A stretch of 64,000 bases of DNA from Hellea sp964472905 (GTDB lineage Bacteria > Pseudomonadota > Alphaproteobacteria > Caulobacterales > Maricaulaceae), in assembly GCA_964472905.1 (NCBI GenBank), contig CAYYMI010000001.1, positions 36,620-100,619 of the forward strand. Reading direction: 5' to 3'. Every line of letters starts with the position of its first letter. Positions within the stretch are counted from its first letter, which is position 1. A program made the position numbers and the translations under genes. Under the pieces are notes generated by a model. That model was given only the letters and a program-made list of their open reading frames with translations. It made no database searches and was not told the origin of the DNA. Positions 18,365 through 26,974 of this stretch are shown here, piece after piece.

Positions 18365-18871
18365 CTATTCACCCGATAGTGATGCCAAATCTATAATCAT
18401 AGGATCATGTCCAGTCGCTTTGGCAAATACAATCATATCTTTGCTTGATATCGCCGTTGTTGCGTCATTGAGCAAGGGATGAAAGTTGACTAACTCATGA
18501 TCGGTCAGACGCTTATCAATTATCAATGTGACTTCACATTTACTATCGTTTAAAATTGAAAAAAGCGTGACAGAACCGGGGGTTACACCCAATTTTTCAA
18601 GCAAAGCCTCGGGCTTCCCAAAAGACAATCGTTTACAGCCCAGGACTGGATGTAGCTTGTTAATTTTGATAGGTGTATCGCTTTGCGCGCAAATTAGAAA
18701 AAAGTCCCCTGCCTTGTCTTTCAGGAATAAATTCTTTGAATGTCCACCCGGCATTTTCGACTTAATCTCTGCGCTCTCTTCAACAGTAAAAACCGGTGCA
18801 TGTTCATATGTTTCATGGGTAATTCCCAACTCATCAAGTTTCGAAAAAAGCTCTTCACGGGTCGCTGGCAT
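18365..18871 (-). CDS. prdX: Prolyl-tRNA editing protein (PrdX/ProXp-ala type)
   Basis: A 168-aa free-standing YbaK-fold deacylase, expected to hydrolyse mischarged Ala-tRNA(Pro). The sequence has the PrdX hallmarks: HAPVFTVEE near residue 25, the KNLFLKDKAGDFFL strand region with the conserved lysine, and LGVTPGSVTLFSILND. Length is typical for the ProXp-ala group (about 165–170 aa) rather than for the ~155 aa YbaK group. Confidence 0.88.
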   Translation of the reverse strand: MPATREELFSKLDELGITHETYEHAPVFTVEESAEIKSKMPGGHSKNLFLKDKAGDFFLICAQSDTPIKINKLHPVLGCKRLSFGKPEALLEKLGVTPGSVTLFSILNDSKCEVTLIIDKRLTDHELVNFHPLLNDATTAISSKDMIVFAKATGHDPMIIDLASLSGE

Positions 18872-18995
18872 ATATCCTCTTTATTGGGTCTATTTCTTTC
18901 AAGGAACTGCCTAATGAGTGCTTTAAATTTGTAAATAGATTTTTAAACCGAATCCCTTAAATTCAATTAGAAGTTTATTCTGATTCGGAACGAAA

Positions 18996-19172
18996 ATGTC
19001 TAAAGCTAAAAAAATACGGACTCTCAATTTAGATATCCAGCGCCTTGAGAAAGCCAAACAATCTAAACATGCCCGCCATATTGACATCGCAAACTTATTA
19101 GACGCCAAAGAAAAATTAAGAGCCTTGGAGCAAGAAGCCTCTCTTTCAATCAAGCACCTTAACTCCAAGTAA
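18996..19172 (+). CDS. Small charged helical protein, unknown
   Basis: A 58-codon frame starting at the ATG at 18996 (MSKAKKIRTLNL) and ending in TAA at 19170–19172. The product is rich in Lys, Leu, Glu and Ala and would form one or two amphipathic helices (QRLEKAKQSKHAR; DAKEKLRALEQE). A GGAA lies 6–9 bases before the ATG. The opposite strand also has an 81-codon frame, but that product is cysteine-scattered and lacks a ribosome binding site. I do not recognise a family. Confidence 0.5.
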   Translation: MSKAKKIRTLNLDIQRLEKAKQSKHARHIDIANLLDAKEKLRALEQEASLSIKHLNSK

Positions 19173-19233
19173 TGATGGTTTATAGTCGTTGCTATTCAGC
19201 TGATTTAAAAATTCATAAAACCTAAAAATGACC

Positions 19234-19264
19234 TTGATAAAGCCATGCCTTTAGGTCATATAAC
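19234..19264 (+). promoter_or_regulatory. putative promoter of tRNA-Gly
   Basis: TTGATA (19234–19239) and TATAAC (19259–19264) are each one mismatch from the sigma70 consensus, but the 19-base spacer is long. It lies 47 bases before the mature tRNA end. Confidence 0.4.
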
Positions 19265-19310
19265 GGCTCTTCTGCCAGGCCTGCTTCGCAGGCATACTAC
19301 GCAAATATGA

Positions 19311-19385
19311 GCGGGCGTAGCTCAGTGGTAGAGCATCACCTTGCCAAGGTGAGGGTCGAGGGTTCGAATCTCTTCGCCCGCTCCA
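19311..19385 (+). tRNA. tRNA-Gly (anticodon GCC)
   Basis: A 75-base cloverleaf: acceptor GCGGGCG pairs with CGCCCGC; D-arm GCTC…GAGC; anticodon stem TCACC/GGTGA with loop TTGCCAA (anticodon GCC, reading GGC and GGU); T-loop TTCGAAT; discriminator T and an encoded CCA at 19383–19385. A GC hairpin (19279–19293) sits in the 5' leader. Confidence 0.97.
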
Positions 19386-19416
19386 ATTATCAAGAACAAT
19401 CAGGCTGTGAAACACA

Positions 19417-20796
19417 CTATCCTGCCAAGCGGGCCGCCTCTTCCTTGCGGTGGCTGCCGAGCTCTTCCGCGACTAAGAACGCAAGCTCCAAGGCTTGGTC
19501 GGCATTTAGGCGTGGGTCGCAATGGGTGTGGTAACGGGAGGATAGGTCCTCTTCCCTCACCGCGCGGGCGGAGCCGCCGAGACATTCAGTGACGTTCTGT
19601 CCCGTCATTTCAAAATGCACGCCCCCCGGCCAGCAGCCTTCGCTGTGCAGGACTTGCATAAAGGTTTTGACCTCTGAGAGGATATTATCGACGGGGCGGG
19701 TTTTATATCCCGTAGCCGTTTTAATCGTATTGCCGTGCATCGGATCGCACGACCAAACCACATGGCGGCCTGACTTTTTGACCGCGCGGGCGAGTATCGG
19801 TAAGCCCTTGGCGACTTTGTCATGACCATAGCGCGCAATGAGCGTGATCTTACCCGCTTCGTTCTCGGGGTTAAGCTTATCGATGAGCTTGAGCAGTTCA
19901 TCGGACTCTAGCCCTTCGCCGATTTTCATCGCGACTGGGTTTTCAATGCCGCGCATAAATTCAACATGGGCGTGGTCAAGCTGGCGCGTGCGATTGCCAA
20001 TCCAGAGCATATGGGCCGAGGTATCATACCAGCGCCCAGAAGTGCTATCGATACGTGTCATGGCTTCTTCATAGCCGAGCAGCAAGCCTTCATGGCTTGT
20101 GTAATATTCGGTCGAGGCCATTTGCGGCGTGGTTTCTGGCGTCACGCCGCAAGCTTCCATGAAGTCCATGGCGTCAGATATTTTCTCGCAGAGCGCTTTA
20201 TATTTTTCCGTCTGCTCAGATTTATCTGTAAAGCCTAATGTCCATTTATGGATATTGCGCAGGTTCGCGTAACCACCCGTTGAAAAGGCGCGCAGTAAGT
20301 TCAAAGTCGAGGCGGATTGGCCGTAAGCTTGTAATAAGCGTTTGGGGTTTGGCGTGCGGCTTTTTTCGTCAAAGGCCATGGCGTTGATATTATCGCCGCG
20401 ATAGCTCGGCAGTGTAATGCCATCGCGCACTTCAACGGGGGAGCTACGCGGTTTGCCAAATTGTCCGGCGATGCGGCCAACTTTGACGACGGGCTGTCCC
20501 GCGCCGTAGGTTAGCACCACGGCCATTTGCATCATTACGCGGAACATATCGCGCAGATTATCAGGGTGGAACTCCTTGAAGCTCTCGGCGCAATCCCCGC
20601 CTTGGAGGAGAAATGCCTTGCCCTCGGATACCTTGGCCAATCTGGCTTTAAGACGCCTCGCCTCACCTGCAAAAACAAGCGGTGGATAGCCTTTAAGTGT
20701 TTTTTCAACCTCGGCCAACTTATCAAAATCTGGATAGTCTTCGGGTATGTGTTTGGCGGGTTTTGCACGCCAGCTTGAAGGTGTCCATTTGGTCAT
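19417..20796 (-). CDS. aroG: 3-deoxy-7-phosphoheptulonate synthase, class II
   Basis: First enzyme of the shikimate pathway: condenses phosphoenolpyruvate and erythrose 4-phosphate. The 459-aa sequence is the plant-like class II type, with FLLQGGDCAESF, RIAGQFGKPRS, WSCDPMHGNT and GGVHFEMTGQNVTECLGG containing the metal and substrate ligands. It ends 31 bases from the tRNA-Gly on the opposite strand. It follows gor by 105 bases on the same strand. The aromatic pathway links it to the trp genes 8 kb away. Confidence 0.96.
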   Translation of the reverse strand: MTKWTPSSWRAKPAKHIPEDYPDFDKLAEVEKTLKGYPPLVFAGEARRLKARLAKVSEGKAFLLQGGDCAESFKEFHPDNLRDMFRVMMQMAVVLTYGAGQPVVKVGRIAGQFGKPRSSPVEVRDGITLPSYRGDNINAMAFDEKSRTPNPKRLLQAYGQSASTLNLLRAFSTGGYANLRNIHKWTLGFTDKSEQTEKYKALCEKISDAMDFMEACGVTPETTPQMASTEYYTSHEGLLLGYEEAMTRIDSTSGRWYDTSAHMLWIGNRTRQLDHAHVEFMRGIENPVAMKIGEGLESDELLKLIDKLNPENEAGKITLIARYGHDKVAKGLPILARAVKKSGRHVVWSCDPMHGNTIKTATGYKTRPVDNILSEVKTFMQVLHSEGCWPGGVHFEMTGQNVTECLGGSARAVREEDLSSRYHTHCDPRLNADQALELAFLVAEELGSHRKEEAARLAG

Positions 20797-20901
20797 GGTC
20801 TTGTCCGTAAAGTCAAATTTGCTTTTTAAGGGGCGGGTCTTAGCAAAATAATTCGCGCCTGCCTAGCTCGCTCTTTGTTTTACTTACTCTTTTTACGGGG
20901 G

Positions 20902-22260
20902 CTAGCTTTTGGCTTTCAGGGTGACAATCTCTTCGGCGAGTGTCGGATGAACGGCGCACGTGCGGTCGAAATCAGCCTTGGTCAGCCCTGCTTTAACGCA
21001 AATGCCGAGGGCCTGAATAATTTCGGGGCTATCATCGCCGACAATATGGATACCAATAACGCGCTCTTTTGGCCCTTGTGTAATCAGTTTCATGAAGCAG
21101 CGCTCTTCCTTCTCGGCCAGTGCGTTTTTCATCGGCCTGAAGGATGTTGTATAGACTGTGATTTTATTGCCGTGGGCGGCGCGGGCTTCTTCTTCGTTCA
21201 AGCCGACAACACCAATCGGCGGGCGCGTAAAGACGGCGCTGGCGATATCATTGTGGTCATAGGCCGTTGGGGTGTCGTTATAAATCGTATCAACAAAGGC
21301 TACGCCTTCCCTGATGGCGACCGGAGTTAAATTTATACGGTCAGTCACGTCACCCACAGCATAGATATTTTTGACATTGGATTTTGAGAACTCATCAACA
21401 ATGACCGCGCCGTTTTTATCCACCTCTACGCCTGCATTTTCGAGGCCTAGGCCCACCGTATGGGCTTTGCGGCCTGTCGCCATAAAGACGAGGTCTGTGC
21501 CGATTTTGGTGCCGTCATCAAAGCTAACGATATAGCCGCCTTTGGTTTGTTTTATCTCGGTTGGGGAGAGGCCGAAACGCGTATCAACACCGATGATTTT
21601 TTGATGCACACCTGCCATCTCGCGCACATCTGCATCAAAGCCTCTCAGCAAAGCGTCACCACGATAAGCCTGTACCGTTTTAACGCCCATACCCGCAAAG
21701 ATGCCCGCAAATTCACAGGCGATATAGCCCCCGCCAATGATGAGAATACTTTCCGGTAATTTATCGAGCAGAAAAGCATCATCCGACATAATGGCATGCT
21801 TGGCGCCTTTAATCTCCGGTATCCATGGGCGGCCGCCAACGGCTATGAGTATGGCCTTGGCTGTCACCTCTTTGCCGCTTGTGGTCAAGCGCACTGTATG
21901 CTCATCGACAAATTCCGCACGTTCAGAAAACAGCGTCGCGCCATTCTTCTCTAAGATATTAGCATAAATACCTGAGAGGCGGTTCACTTCGGTTTGGATC
22001 GAATCGCGCAAGGACGCCCAGTCAAAGCTCACATCGCCGACGGACCAGCCATATTTTTGCGCCGACTTAATTGCGCCGCCAAATTCAGCGCCGTAAACGA
22101 GATATTTTTTTGGCACGCAACCGCGCACCACGCAGGTGCCCCCCGGCTTGCTTTCTTCGGCAACGCCGACTTTTTTGCCAAGCTGCGCCGCTAGTCTCGC
22201 AGACCGAACACCGCCAGAACCTGCGCCAATGACAAATAAATCAAAATCATATTTAGCCAT
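20902..22260 (-). CDS. gor: Glutathione-disulfide reductase
   Basis: NADPH-dependent flavoenzyme that keeps glutathione reduced (452 aa). FAD motif GAGSGGVRSARLA is at about residues 12–24, the redox disulfide in GGTCVVRGCVPKK at about 41–53, the NADPH motif IIGGGYIACEFAG in the middle, and the C-terminal HPTLAEE contains the catalytic base. The N-terminal pattern (GSGGVRSAR) fits the plant/cyanobacterial/alphaproteobacterial subgroup. It lies 2 bases after rpiA, so the two are co-transcribed. Confidence 0.96.
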   Translation of the reverse strand: MAKYDFDLFVIGAGSGGVRSARLAAQLGKKVGVAEESKPGGTCVVRGCVPKKYLVYGAEFGGAIKSAQKYGWSVGDVSFDWASLRDSIQTEVNRLSGIYANILEKNGATLFSERAEFVDEHTVRLTTSGKEVTAKAILIAVGGRPWIPEIKGAKHAIMSDDAFLLDKLPESILIIGGGYIACEFAGIFAGMGVKTVQAYRGDALLRGFDADVREMAGVHQKIIGVDTRFGLSPTEIKQTKGGYIVSFDDGTKIGTDLVFMATGRKAHTVGLGLENAGVEVDKNGAVIVDEFSKSNVKNIYAVGDVTDRINLTPVAIREGVAFVDTIYNDTPTAYDHNDIASAVFTRPPIGVVGLNEEEARAAHGNKITVYTTSFRPMKNALAEKEERCFMKLITQGPKERVIGIHIVGDDSPEIIQALGICVKAGLTKADFDRTCAVHPTLAEEIVTLKAKS

Positions 22261-22262
22261 AG

Positions 22263-22967
22263 TTATTCTCTCGCCAGCTCCATAACCTTCGCATGATCAG
22301 CTTCACCAATAATAATCACATCTGCAAGGTCAATGAAAATACCGTGTTCCATGACACCAGGAATTTTATCTAGTAAATGCGCCGTATCAACGGGTTTAGG
22401 GATTTTCTTACAACGGCTATCCAAGATATAATTACCACCATCCGTGATGAGCGGGCCGTTACCGTCCTTGGCTTGACGCAAAACGGTTTGGGCATCTTTA
22501 CATCCGCTAGCGGTCAAAGCTTCGTGGATATGCTCAGCCGTTACGGCCATACCAAACGGATCAACCTCTATCGGCAATGGGAACGCGCCCAGCGTATCGA
22601 CCATTTTACTCTGATCAACAATGACAACCATGCGGCTGGAGGCATGGGCGATGATTTTTTCACGTAGCAAACAGGCTCCGCCGCCTTTAATGAGGCTAAA
22701 TTGAGGGTCAACTTCATCCGCTCCGTCTATTGTGAGATCAATACCATCAACTTTATCGGGTTCAATCAGCGGAACGCCGTTTTCAAGAGCAACTTCTGCG
22801 GTTCGCTTCGATGTCGGAATACCTTGCACCTTAAGCCCGCCTGCAATGCGCTCTCCTAATCGTTCGAGGAATATCTCTGCGGTAGACCCAGAGCCTAGCC
22901 CAAGCGTCATCCCGCTTTCAACAAAGTCCAGCGCGGCCATGGCAGCATTTTCTTTGGCGATTGTCAT
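22263..22967 (-). CDS. rpiA: Ribose-5-phosphate isomerase A
   Basis: Interconverts ribose 5-phosphate and ribulose 5-phosphate in the pentose phosphate pathway. The 234-aa protein has GLGSGSTAE (phosphate-binding), DGADEVD with catalytic acid, and KGGGACLLREK with catalytic lysine. Its start overlaps the glmU stop by 4 bases, and gor follows directly, forming a glmU–rpiA–gor transcription unit. Confidence 0.96.
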   Translation of the reverse strand: MTIAKENAAMAALDFVESGMTLGLGSGSTAEIFLERLGERIAGGLKVQGIPTSKRTAEVALENGVPLIEPDKVDGIDLTIDGADEVDPQFSLIKGGGACLLREKIIAHASSRMVVIVDQSKMVDTLGAFPLPIEVDPFGMAVTAEHIHEALTASGCKDAQTVLRQAKDGNGPLITDGGNYILDSRCKKIPKPVDTAHLLDKIPGVMEHGIFIDLADVIIIGEADHAKVMELARE

Positions 22968-24310
22968 TTTTTCTTCGCTTTTCGTTTCTTTTGAGCCGCA
23001 TTATAGCGTTTGGCCCAGCCCTTTTTATTGACTTGATCCGCGCGCGCAACCGCGAGAGCATCTGCGGGCACATCTTTCGTAATCACGCCGCCGCTGCCTA
23101 GATATGCGCCTTTGCCAATTTTTACTGGCGCAACCAACGAACTATTTGTCCCAACAAAAGCTCCATCGCCAATTTGCGTAAGATGTTTGAAGTAACCATC
23201 ATAATTACATGTAATCGTACCAGCACCAATATTCGCGCCAACGCCAATTTTCGCATCACCTATGTAGGACAAGTGATTGATTTTACTACCTTTACCTATT
23301 TTTGCTTTTTTTGTCTCAACAAAATTACCTGCCTTACTGCCAGCCCCCATCTCTGTGCCCGGCCTTAGCCTTGCGAAAGGCCCTATTTGTGCGCCCTCAC
23401 CGATTTTTGTGCCTTCTATATGGCAGAATGGATGTATGATGGCATGTTTGGCGACTTTCACGCCCGGACCAAAAACAACATTGGCGCCAATTTCCGCGTC
23501 TTGCGCAATCTTGGTGTCATATGAAAAGTAAATCGTGTCAGGGTCTCTCAGCGTAACCCCTTTCTTAAGCATGGCTTGGCGCATGCTAACTTGAAAGGAC
23601 ATCTCCGCAATCGCGAGGTCAAGCCGAGAGTTGACCCCCATAACCTCGTCCGTATCGGCGATTATGGCTTTGGCTTTCTTTTTGTTTGACCGCAATATCT
23701 CGACAATATCTGTCAGGTAATATTCCCCTTTCAGATTATTGTTATCGACACGGTCCAAGGCCCAAAACATATTCTTCACAGAGGCCGCAACAACGCCGCT
23801 ATTACATAACCTTACAGCTAACTCTTCTGGACTGGCTTCCCGAGCTTCGACAATGGCTGTTAATTCTCCCTTATGGGTAATGAGCCGTCCATAAGAGCCC
23901 GGATCATCAGGCTCAAAGCCTAGAACCGTAACATCACTCCCCGTTTCTAAACTTTTATAGACGCGATTAAGGGTACGTTTGGTTACAAATGGCGTATCCG
24001 CATAAAGGACGGCTAAATTGCCTTTAAACCCCTTCAAAGCTTTCTTTGCGGATGAAACAGCATGGGCAGTTCCTAATTGCGGCTCTTGAACAGCTATATC
24101 TAACCCTAGAGCCTCCGCAGCTGCCCTCACATCTTTATTAGCTTCGCCAACAACACAGACTATCTTCTCTGCTCCGGCTGATCTGGCCAATTCGGCAACC
24201 CATTCAAGCATAGACCGACCTCCAACATGATGGAGAACCTTTGACCGCGTTGACTTCATACGCGTACTTTTGCCAGCAGCAAGGATTACAGCAGCCCGAG
24301 GCATCGTCAT
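22964..24310 (-). CDS. glmU: Bifunctional N-acetylglucosamine-1-phosphate uridyltransferase / glucosamine-1-phosphate acetyltransferase
   Basis: Makes UDP-GlcNAc for peptidoglycan and lipopolysaccharide. The 448-aa protein has an N-terminal pyrophosphorylase domain (LAAGKSTRMKS, then AVLYADTPF) and a C-terminal left-handed beta-helix of hexapeptide repeats (from about residue 250, with IGPFARLRPG and the GAGTITCNYDG loop). A Lys-rich tail follows. Its start is 88 bases from the divergent gph gene. Confidence 0.96.
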   Translation of the reverse strand: MTMPRAAVILAAGKSTRMKSTRSKVLHHVGGRSMLEWVAELARSAGAEKIVCVVGEANKDVRAAAEALGLDIAVQEPQLGTAHAVSSAKKALKGFKGNLAVLYADTPFVTKRTLNRVYKSLETGSDVTVLGFEPDDPGSYGRLITHKGELTAIVEAREASPEELAVRLCNSGVVAASVKNMFWALDRVDNNNLKGEYYLTDIVEILRSNKKKAKAIIADTDEVMGVNSRLDLAIAEMSFQVSMRQAMLKKGVTLRDPDTIYFSYDTKIAQDAEIGANVVFGPGVKVAKHAIIHPFCHIEGTKIGEGAQIGPFARLRPGTEMGAGSKAGNFVETKKAKIGKGSKINHLSYIGDAKIGVGANIGAGTITCNYDGYFKHLTQIGDGAFVGTNSSLVAPVKIGKGAYLGSGGVITKDVPADALAVARADQVNKKGWAKRYNAAQKKRKAKKK

Positions 24311-24337
24311 TGTATAGTCTCCATCGATTCGGCGTTA

Positions 24338-24367
24338 TTGACTTGTTAGGCTCATAACGGATGATAC
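24338..24367 (+). promoter_or_regulatory. putative sigma70-type promoter of gph
   Basis: TTGACT (24338–24343) and TGATAC (24362–24367) are separated by 18 bases in the divergent glmU–gph region, about 31 bases before the ATG of gph. Confidence 0.4.
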
Positions 24368-24398
24368 AGCTCAACGCACGATTCTATTTGGCTTAATC

Positions 24399-25073
24399 AT
24401 GACTAATTTTAGGACATTGTCGGTTTGTTTCGACCTTGACGGCACATTGATAGATACCGCGCCCGATCTGGTGAGAGTATTAGACTTAGTCATTGCAGAA
24501 GAAGGCCTGAATAAAACAGAGTTTTCTGAGGCTCGAAAGGCTGTAGGTTACGGCTCAAGAGCCCTCATAAAAGGGGCGTTCGCGCGCGCAAACCATGAAG
24601 TCTCACAAGGCAGAGAGGATGAGCTCCAAAGATTATTCCTAAAACTCTACGCAGATGACATATGTGATCTCAGTCGACCCTTCCCTGGGGTTGTTGACAC
24701 CCTAAAAGTTTTGAAAAATAACGGAGCAGAATTGTCAATTTGCACAAATAAACCAGGCTATCTTGCGCGCCCATTAATTGACGCCCTTGGATTAACATCT
24801 TTATTTGTAAGAATTGTAGGAAGCGATGATTTAGAAAGGAACAAACCTTTCGCCGATCATATTTATGCCTCAGCAGGACACCGCGGTGAAAAGCGGCACA
24901 TAATAATGGTTGGAGATAGCCGTCCTGATGTTTTAGCGGCTAGAAATGCTAAAGTCCCATCAATTGTGATGAGTTATGGGTATTCAACTATACCCGTTAT
25001 AAAATTAGGGGCCGACTGTATCTTACGAAATTTTCGCGAAATACCGTCAGCCCTAAAGCGGTTAAGCCATTAG
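24399..25073 (+). CDS. gph: HAD-family phosphoglycolate phosphatase
   Basis: A 224-aa HAD hydrolase, probably dephosphorylating 2-phosphoglycolate. Motif I is FDLDGTLIDTAPDL (nucleophile and general acid aspartates), motif II is SICTNKP, and motif III/IV GDSRPDVLAARNA holds the metal-binding acids. A helical cap lies between about residues 20 and 85. Substrate is inferred from the family; other small phosphomonoesters are possible. It converges with the next gene, 3 bases apart. Confidence 0.88.
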   Translation: MTNFRTLSVCFDLDGTLIDTAPDLVRVLDLVIAEEGLNKTEFSEARKAVGYGSRALIKGAFARANHEVSQGREDELQRLFLKLYADDICDLSRPFPGVVDTLKVLKNNGAELSICTNKPGYLARPLIDALGLTSLFVRIVGSDDLERNKPFADHIYASAGHRGEKRHIIMVGDSRPDVLAARNAKVPSIVMSYGYSTIPVIKLGADCILRNFREIPSALKRLSH

Positions 25074-25076
25074 GCT

Positions 25077-25277
25077 TTACGCAAAATTTTCAGTCGATCG
25101 GGTTGGAACACCATTTATAAGGTTAGACCTTACATCTGTTCGTGCAGACCTCATGGACGCTAGAAAACCACCTTGGATCAGGTTAACGCGCACATCGTGA
25201 CCGCGCTCTGCCCAATAGGCCTCAATTTGTTCCTTAAGACGCTCAGCGCCTTCCCGTGTGCAATAATCGCCTTTCAT
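25077..25277 (-). CDS. Small conserved-looking protein, unknown
   Basis: A 66-aa protein from the ATG at 25277 (MKGDYCTREGAERLKEQI), preceded by GAGGA six bases upstream, which decides against the ATG 12 bases earlier. The sequence looks like an alpha helix (AERLKEQIEAYWAERG) then a beta-rich part (DVRVNLIQGGF, DVRSNLINGVP). I recall similar short hypothetical proteins in alphaproteobacteria but cannot name a family. Confidence 0.7.
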   Translation of the reverse strand: MKGDYCTREGAERLKEQIEAYWAERGHDVRVNLIQGGFLASMRSARTDVRSNLINGVPTRSTENFA

Positions 25278-25389
25278 AGCAATCCTCATAATAATGCGGC
25301 GGAACCGTCCCTGATGCCGACGCGGTGAATAAAAGTCTCCACCCGTGTCTAAAATCTAGGGATTAGGAATATAGAATTCAAGAAATTTC

Positions 25390-25404
25390 ATTCGTTTTTC
25401 GAAT
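25390..25404. promoter_or_regulatory. operator-like dyad, site 1
   Basis: ATTCG-N5-CGAAT, a perfect inverted repeat with a T5 centre. Its reverse complement matches the second site (25564–25578) at 14 of 15 positions. Confidence 0.6.
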
Positions 25405-25563
25405 AACATTTTTGTAATGCAACGATTAGGCGATCTTTCAGCTTTTGTTCATGAAACTTCCAATATAAAGCTAATTACGTGAAATTATTGTAATAAAATA
25501 GACAATTCGCTACTTTTCTTCTTTTAATAGCACCTAATTAGAGATACTTGATTCGTAAGAATT

Positions 25564-25578
25564 ATTTGAAAAACGAAT
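25564..25578. promoter_or_regulatory. operator-like dyad, site 2
   Basis: ATTTG-N5-CGAAT with an A5 centre, one base from perfect dyad symmetry and nearly the reverse complement of site 1. It ends 14 bases before the TTG start of the XRE regulator, so binding there would block transcription or translation initiation of its own gene. Confidence 0.6.
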
Positions 25579-25592
25579 ATTAAGAGATATAA

Positions 25593-26132
25593 TTGCCGGA
25601 TAAAATTCACAACCGTATAAAAAATCGCCGTATAGAACTTGGACTTTCTCAAGATATTTTGGCAAAAACCTGCGGTGTTGGGCAATCAACAGTGGCCAAT
25701 TGGGAACGTGGTGGACATATCCCCCGCCCTGCTAAGATTAATAAAATTGCTAAAGCTCTCAATATTGAAGAAGTTTGGCTCATTAGTGGTGAGCACCCAA
25801 CAAATGAAGGCCCCATAAATCAATATCTAAACACGCCTATTCGGCACATACCTGTCTTCAATTGGCCCAGTTCAAAACCAGCTTTCGATTCTGAAAAACC
25901 GATTGGCTATGTGACAATGACGATTGGTCCGAAGAATGTGTTTTCTTTGTTGGCCCCTAAAAACGGGACAGAATTCAAACATAACACTCTATTGATGTTT
26001 ACGAGAGACTATAATTCAAGTGAAACAGGGATCTTTTTGAGCCTTACGAACACAGACTTCACCTTAAAGACAGCCAATACTCCCCCTTCAGATTGTGAAG
26101 GGCGTCTTATATTCTCTCAAACAGCACATTAA
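25593..26132 (+). CDS. XRE-family regulator with degenerate S24-like C-terminal domain
   Basis: A 179-aa DNA-binding protein. Residues 5–62 are a Cro/CI-type helix-turn-helix (LGLSQDILAKTCGVGQSTVANWERG). Residues about 85–175 look like the beta-rich S24/LexA-fold domain, yet the usual GDSM serine motif is replaced by APKNGTEF, so it should not self-cleave. The start is TTG at 25593 after AAGAG; there is no upstream ATG. Two matching dyads in the upstream region suggest autoregulation. It is AT-rich relative to the neighbouring genes and has the look of a domesticated phage-type repressor, which is inference. Confidence 0.85.
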   Translation: MPDKIHNRIKNRRIELGLSQDILAKTCGVGQSTVANWERGGHIPRPAKINKIAKALNIEEVWLISGEHPTNEGPINQYLNTPIRHIPVFNWPSSKPAFDSEKPIGYVTMTIGPKNVFSLLAPKNGTEFKHNTLLMFTRDYNSSETGIFLSLTNTDFTLKTANTPPSDCEGRLIFSQTAH

Positions 26133-26145
26133 ATCATATTTAGGA

Positions 26146-26856
26146 TTATGCTTGGCGCGCGATTTCCGCAAGACTATCCATTTGAAGGCTTGCCCCGCCA
26201 ATCAGGGCGCCATTGACATTCTTAGTGGACAAAATCTCTTTGGCATTCTTAGGCTTAACGGAACCCCCATATAATATACGGACGTGGGGTCCAACAAGCT
26301 TTCGAATAACTAGATGCATTTTAGCAATATCACCCGCTGTTGCTGTCCTGCCTGTTCCGATGGCCCAAATAGGCTCATAGGCAATAACATAATCCTCAAT
26401 CTTCGGCACTGACGCTTTAATTTGCTTAGAGACAACATCGCTGGCTTGACCTCCCTCACGTTGTTTTAAACTTTCCCCCACACAAATAATGGGAGTCATG
26501 CTGGCCTGTGACGCGGCCAGAGCCTTATCATAAACCATCTTATCGCTCTCCCCTTGCGCTCTGCGCTCAGAATGACCGACAATTACATAATTAGCGCCAA
26601 CAGATTTAAGCATAGCGGCACTCATCTCGCCCGTATGCGCGCCAGACTCTTCTGCATGACAGTTTTGAGCCCCCATGAGTACAGCACTTCGTGTGCAGCT
26701 TCGAACCATTGGCGCGATAAAAGCAGCAGGTGGACATATTAGGATATCTAAATTTTGCCTTTTGATAGCCGGAAAAATGGCCTCAAACTCATCCGGCTTG
26801 GCTACCCAACTCATGTCTCCATGCATTTTCCAATTTCCAGCAATTAAAGGACGCAT
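26146..26856 (-). CDS. tpiA: Triosephosphate isomerase
   Basis: Glycolytic enzyme interconverting dihydroxyacetone phosphate and glyceraldehyde 3-phosphate (236 aa). Catalytic residues are visible: N/K in GNWKMHG at the N-terminus, His in VGHSERR, Glu in AYEPIWAIGTG, then the phosphate-binding YGGSV and GGASL. It is about 10–15 residues shorter than typical forms but complete at both ends. It diverges from the ppiD-like gene. Confidence 0.95.
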   Translation of the reverse strand: MRPLIAGNWKMHGDMSWVAKPDEFEAIFPAIKRQNLDILICPPAAFIAPMVRSCTRSAVLMGAQNCHAEESGAHTGEMSAAMLKSVGANYVIVGHSERRAQGESDKMVYDKALAASQASMTPIICVGESLKQREGGQASDVVSKQIKASVPKIEDYVIAYEPIWAIGTGRTATAGDIAKMHLVIRKLVGPHVRILYGGSVKPKNAKEILSTKNVNGALIGGASLQMDSLAEIARQA

Positions 26857-26974
26857 AAAAACTCCATCGACTCAGTTATTTATCTTTATCAATATCATGT
26901 TTCAGAAGAGTAAAGCCACTTGTATCAATAGGCCGCCATCGTTATGTAATCCCAAATCACTTAAAAGGTTGGTT

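Larger units (their letters stand above)
25278..25592. other. AT-rich control region before the XRE regulator
   Basis: A 315-base gene-free stretch, strongly AT-rich in its right half. It contains two near-identical 15-base dyads (listed separately) 160 bases apart, and an imperfect ATTC-N4-GAAT dyad at about 25551–25562 next to the second one. No small ORF with a ribosome binding site is seen. Confidence 0.6.

Noticed and set aside
18923..19168. 81-codon minus-strand frame
   Set aside because: Antisense to the better-supported 58-aa plus-strand small gene; no ribosome binding site and an unconvincing product.
19279..19293. GCCTGC-TTC-GCAGGC hairpin before tRNA-Gly
   Set aside because: No U-tract follows and it lies between the likely promoter and the tRNA, so it is a leader structure rather than a terminator.
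19307..19534. Reading frames across and beside the tRNA-Gly gene
   Set aside because: One crosses the complete tRNA; the others are antisense to the DAHP synthase 3' end. The tRNA and aroG explain the sequence.
26675..26974. 100-codon N-terminal extension of the ppiD-like reading frame
   Set aside because: It lies antisense to tpiA, has no family resemblance, and the ATG at 26975 has a ribosome binding site and starts the usual short head plus membrane helix.
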